A DNA stretch of 64,000 nt from Taenia hydatigena. Lineage: Eukaryota > Platyhelminthes > Cestoda > Cyclophyllidea > Taeniidae. The notes below the pieces were generated by a model that searched no databases, had not been told where the DNA came from, and saw nothing but the letters and a program-made list of their open reading frames with translations. A program made the position numbers and the translations under genes. Below are positions 62,931-64,000 of the stretch, in pieces (the stretch's first letter is position 1; each line of letters opens with the position of its first letter). The DNA is taken from contig JADWOT020001561.1 in NCBI GenBank assembly GCA_036345935.2, positions 186,001 through 250,000 of the forward strand. The letters run 5' to 3'.

Positions 62931-63816
62931 ACCACCTGAAAAGCTTCGTTTCGAAGATTACCCCTAATATACTTGCTTAAAGAGATCGACGTGCTAACGC
63001 CTCCCTACGGACATACTGATGGTCGGCAGAACCACTTAGTCCGAATTTTGTTTCCAAGCTAGACGAAACTCGAGGTGCAATGCACTGCTGTACCTCCTTT
63101 CTCTCCCATACTAAATATGTCGAAGCGTATTCAGACTTTTAATAACAAGAGTGATCAGAAGGAAGAGGATGAACCTTCTGCAATTGGAGAGTCTATGGCG
63201 AGGCTGCCGGCCTCTAGGGAGCGACTCTGCTGTTCTACGACCAGGTTAAAATTGTCCTATCGTATTCGACCTACAAAGCACATTTAAAGAATACAAGTAT
63301 TACATTTACACCTTAATTAATCATTTTGAGTGACTGCGAATCACTTGTTTTCAAGCACTAATAACACATACTTAAGAGCTAATTTTCCTATTAAAAATAT
63401 CAAAAGTCAAGTTAGAAGTTTGTCAGCATCCGTAATTTTACAAGGTCTTCTCAGTAATGAGATAGTTTATTACAACTCTATTCCACCATACCAATTAAAT
63501 AACCAAAGCAATTTTTGCGGCACAATGAGATGACAACTAAATTTCGCATGACTTAACTTGTTTTGCTGTGTTTATGTGTCACCATCATATGATCATCTAA
63601 CCAAGCTTAAAATACCAAGTCCTTTACGATTTCGGAGACAAAAACAGACAGTACCGGCGCATTTATTGCCAGTGTAGCGCTCTGATACCTCCCTAAAGTG
63701 AAATGAAGACAACACTCGAGCACAGTGCATGCATTCGACATGCAGTGGGGCTTAGAACTACCGGCGTGGCTCGGAGGACAGGTTACCCGGCAGGGATAAG
63801 ACGGCTGGGACACAAG
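62931..63816. other. No gene recognised
   Basis: AT-rich intergenic sequence between LTR copies E and F. A GC-richer stretch just left of copy F, at about 63740-63815, may be internal sequence of that element. Confidence 0.4.
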
Positions 63817-64000
63817 TGTAGCGTCCCGAGGCTCTCTCGAAGGCAAAAGAAGGCAGAATACTAGGGTGGAATATATATATTCAACGGGCAGAGGGAAATA
63901 AGCCGCTGGCATGGCCCAGCGGCCAGCCTACGCAGACGAGGCAAGATGGCCAGCCCTGTGACTCTGACCAAAAACCGGTAGTACAAACAAACAGGGTACT
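63817..64000 (-). mobile_element. LTR-like repeat, copy F (cut by window end)
   Basis: It starts TGTAGCGTCCCGAGG and retains AAGGCAAAAGAAGGCA, a TATATATATTCAACGG segment and GGCATGGCCCAGCGGCCAGC. The sequence stops at GGGTACT, where the other copies end GTACTACA, so only the last few bases are missing. It is inverted relative to copy E, 1.1 kb away. Confidence 0.75.

Overview
The window looks like nuclear DNA of a parasitic flatworm, most likely a tapeworm. It is AT-rich and its genes are broken by many introns. The introns I could place fall mainly into two size classes, about 34-42 nt and about 67-83 nt, alongside a few kilobase-long ones. As I recall, this pattern has been reported for tapeworm genomes. 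Species cannot be fixed from the sequence alone. All gene models below were built by eye from reading frame, splice sites and protein-family resemblance. No database search was run.

Layout. On the minus strand, 258 to about 12640 holds part of a TOG/HEAT-repeat gene that resembles TOGARAM/Crescerin, the ciliary microtubule regulators; it runs off the left edge. A (GTG)n array sits in one of its introns. At 14196-15120 is an unidentified helical exon pair, also minus. At 16.5-17.3 kb are three copies of a TG...CA LTR-like repeat. Three plus-strand genes follow in tandem: a long-chain acyl-CoA synthetase of the ACSL3/4 type (17614-27550, 8 exons), serine hydroxymethyltransferase (28207-35582, 8 exons) and an NBAS-like giant ER-tethering protein (37471-45756, 7 exons).

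Three minus-strand genes fill the right half. They are selenoprotein T (47156-48809, with an in-frame UGA decoded as selenocysteine and a SECIS element in the 3' UTR), a DCN1-like (DCUN1D) cullin neddylation factor (51676-52991, 5' end and last exon uncertain), and a TTLL11-like tubulin polyglutamylase (56492-61951, 10 exons). More copies of the LTR lie at 53.8, 62.55 and 63.8 kb. One of them has a perfect 5-bp target duplication and another is followed by a primer-binding-site-like sequence.

The genes do not form a pathway. Two, the TOG protein and TTLL11, both act on ciliary or axonemal microtubules. ACSL, NBAS and SelT act at the ER or ER-associated membranes. The most notable items are the selenoprotein T gene, which a standard gene finder would break at its UGA, and the LTR family, which may be a miniature (TRIM-like) retrotransposon.
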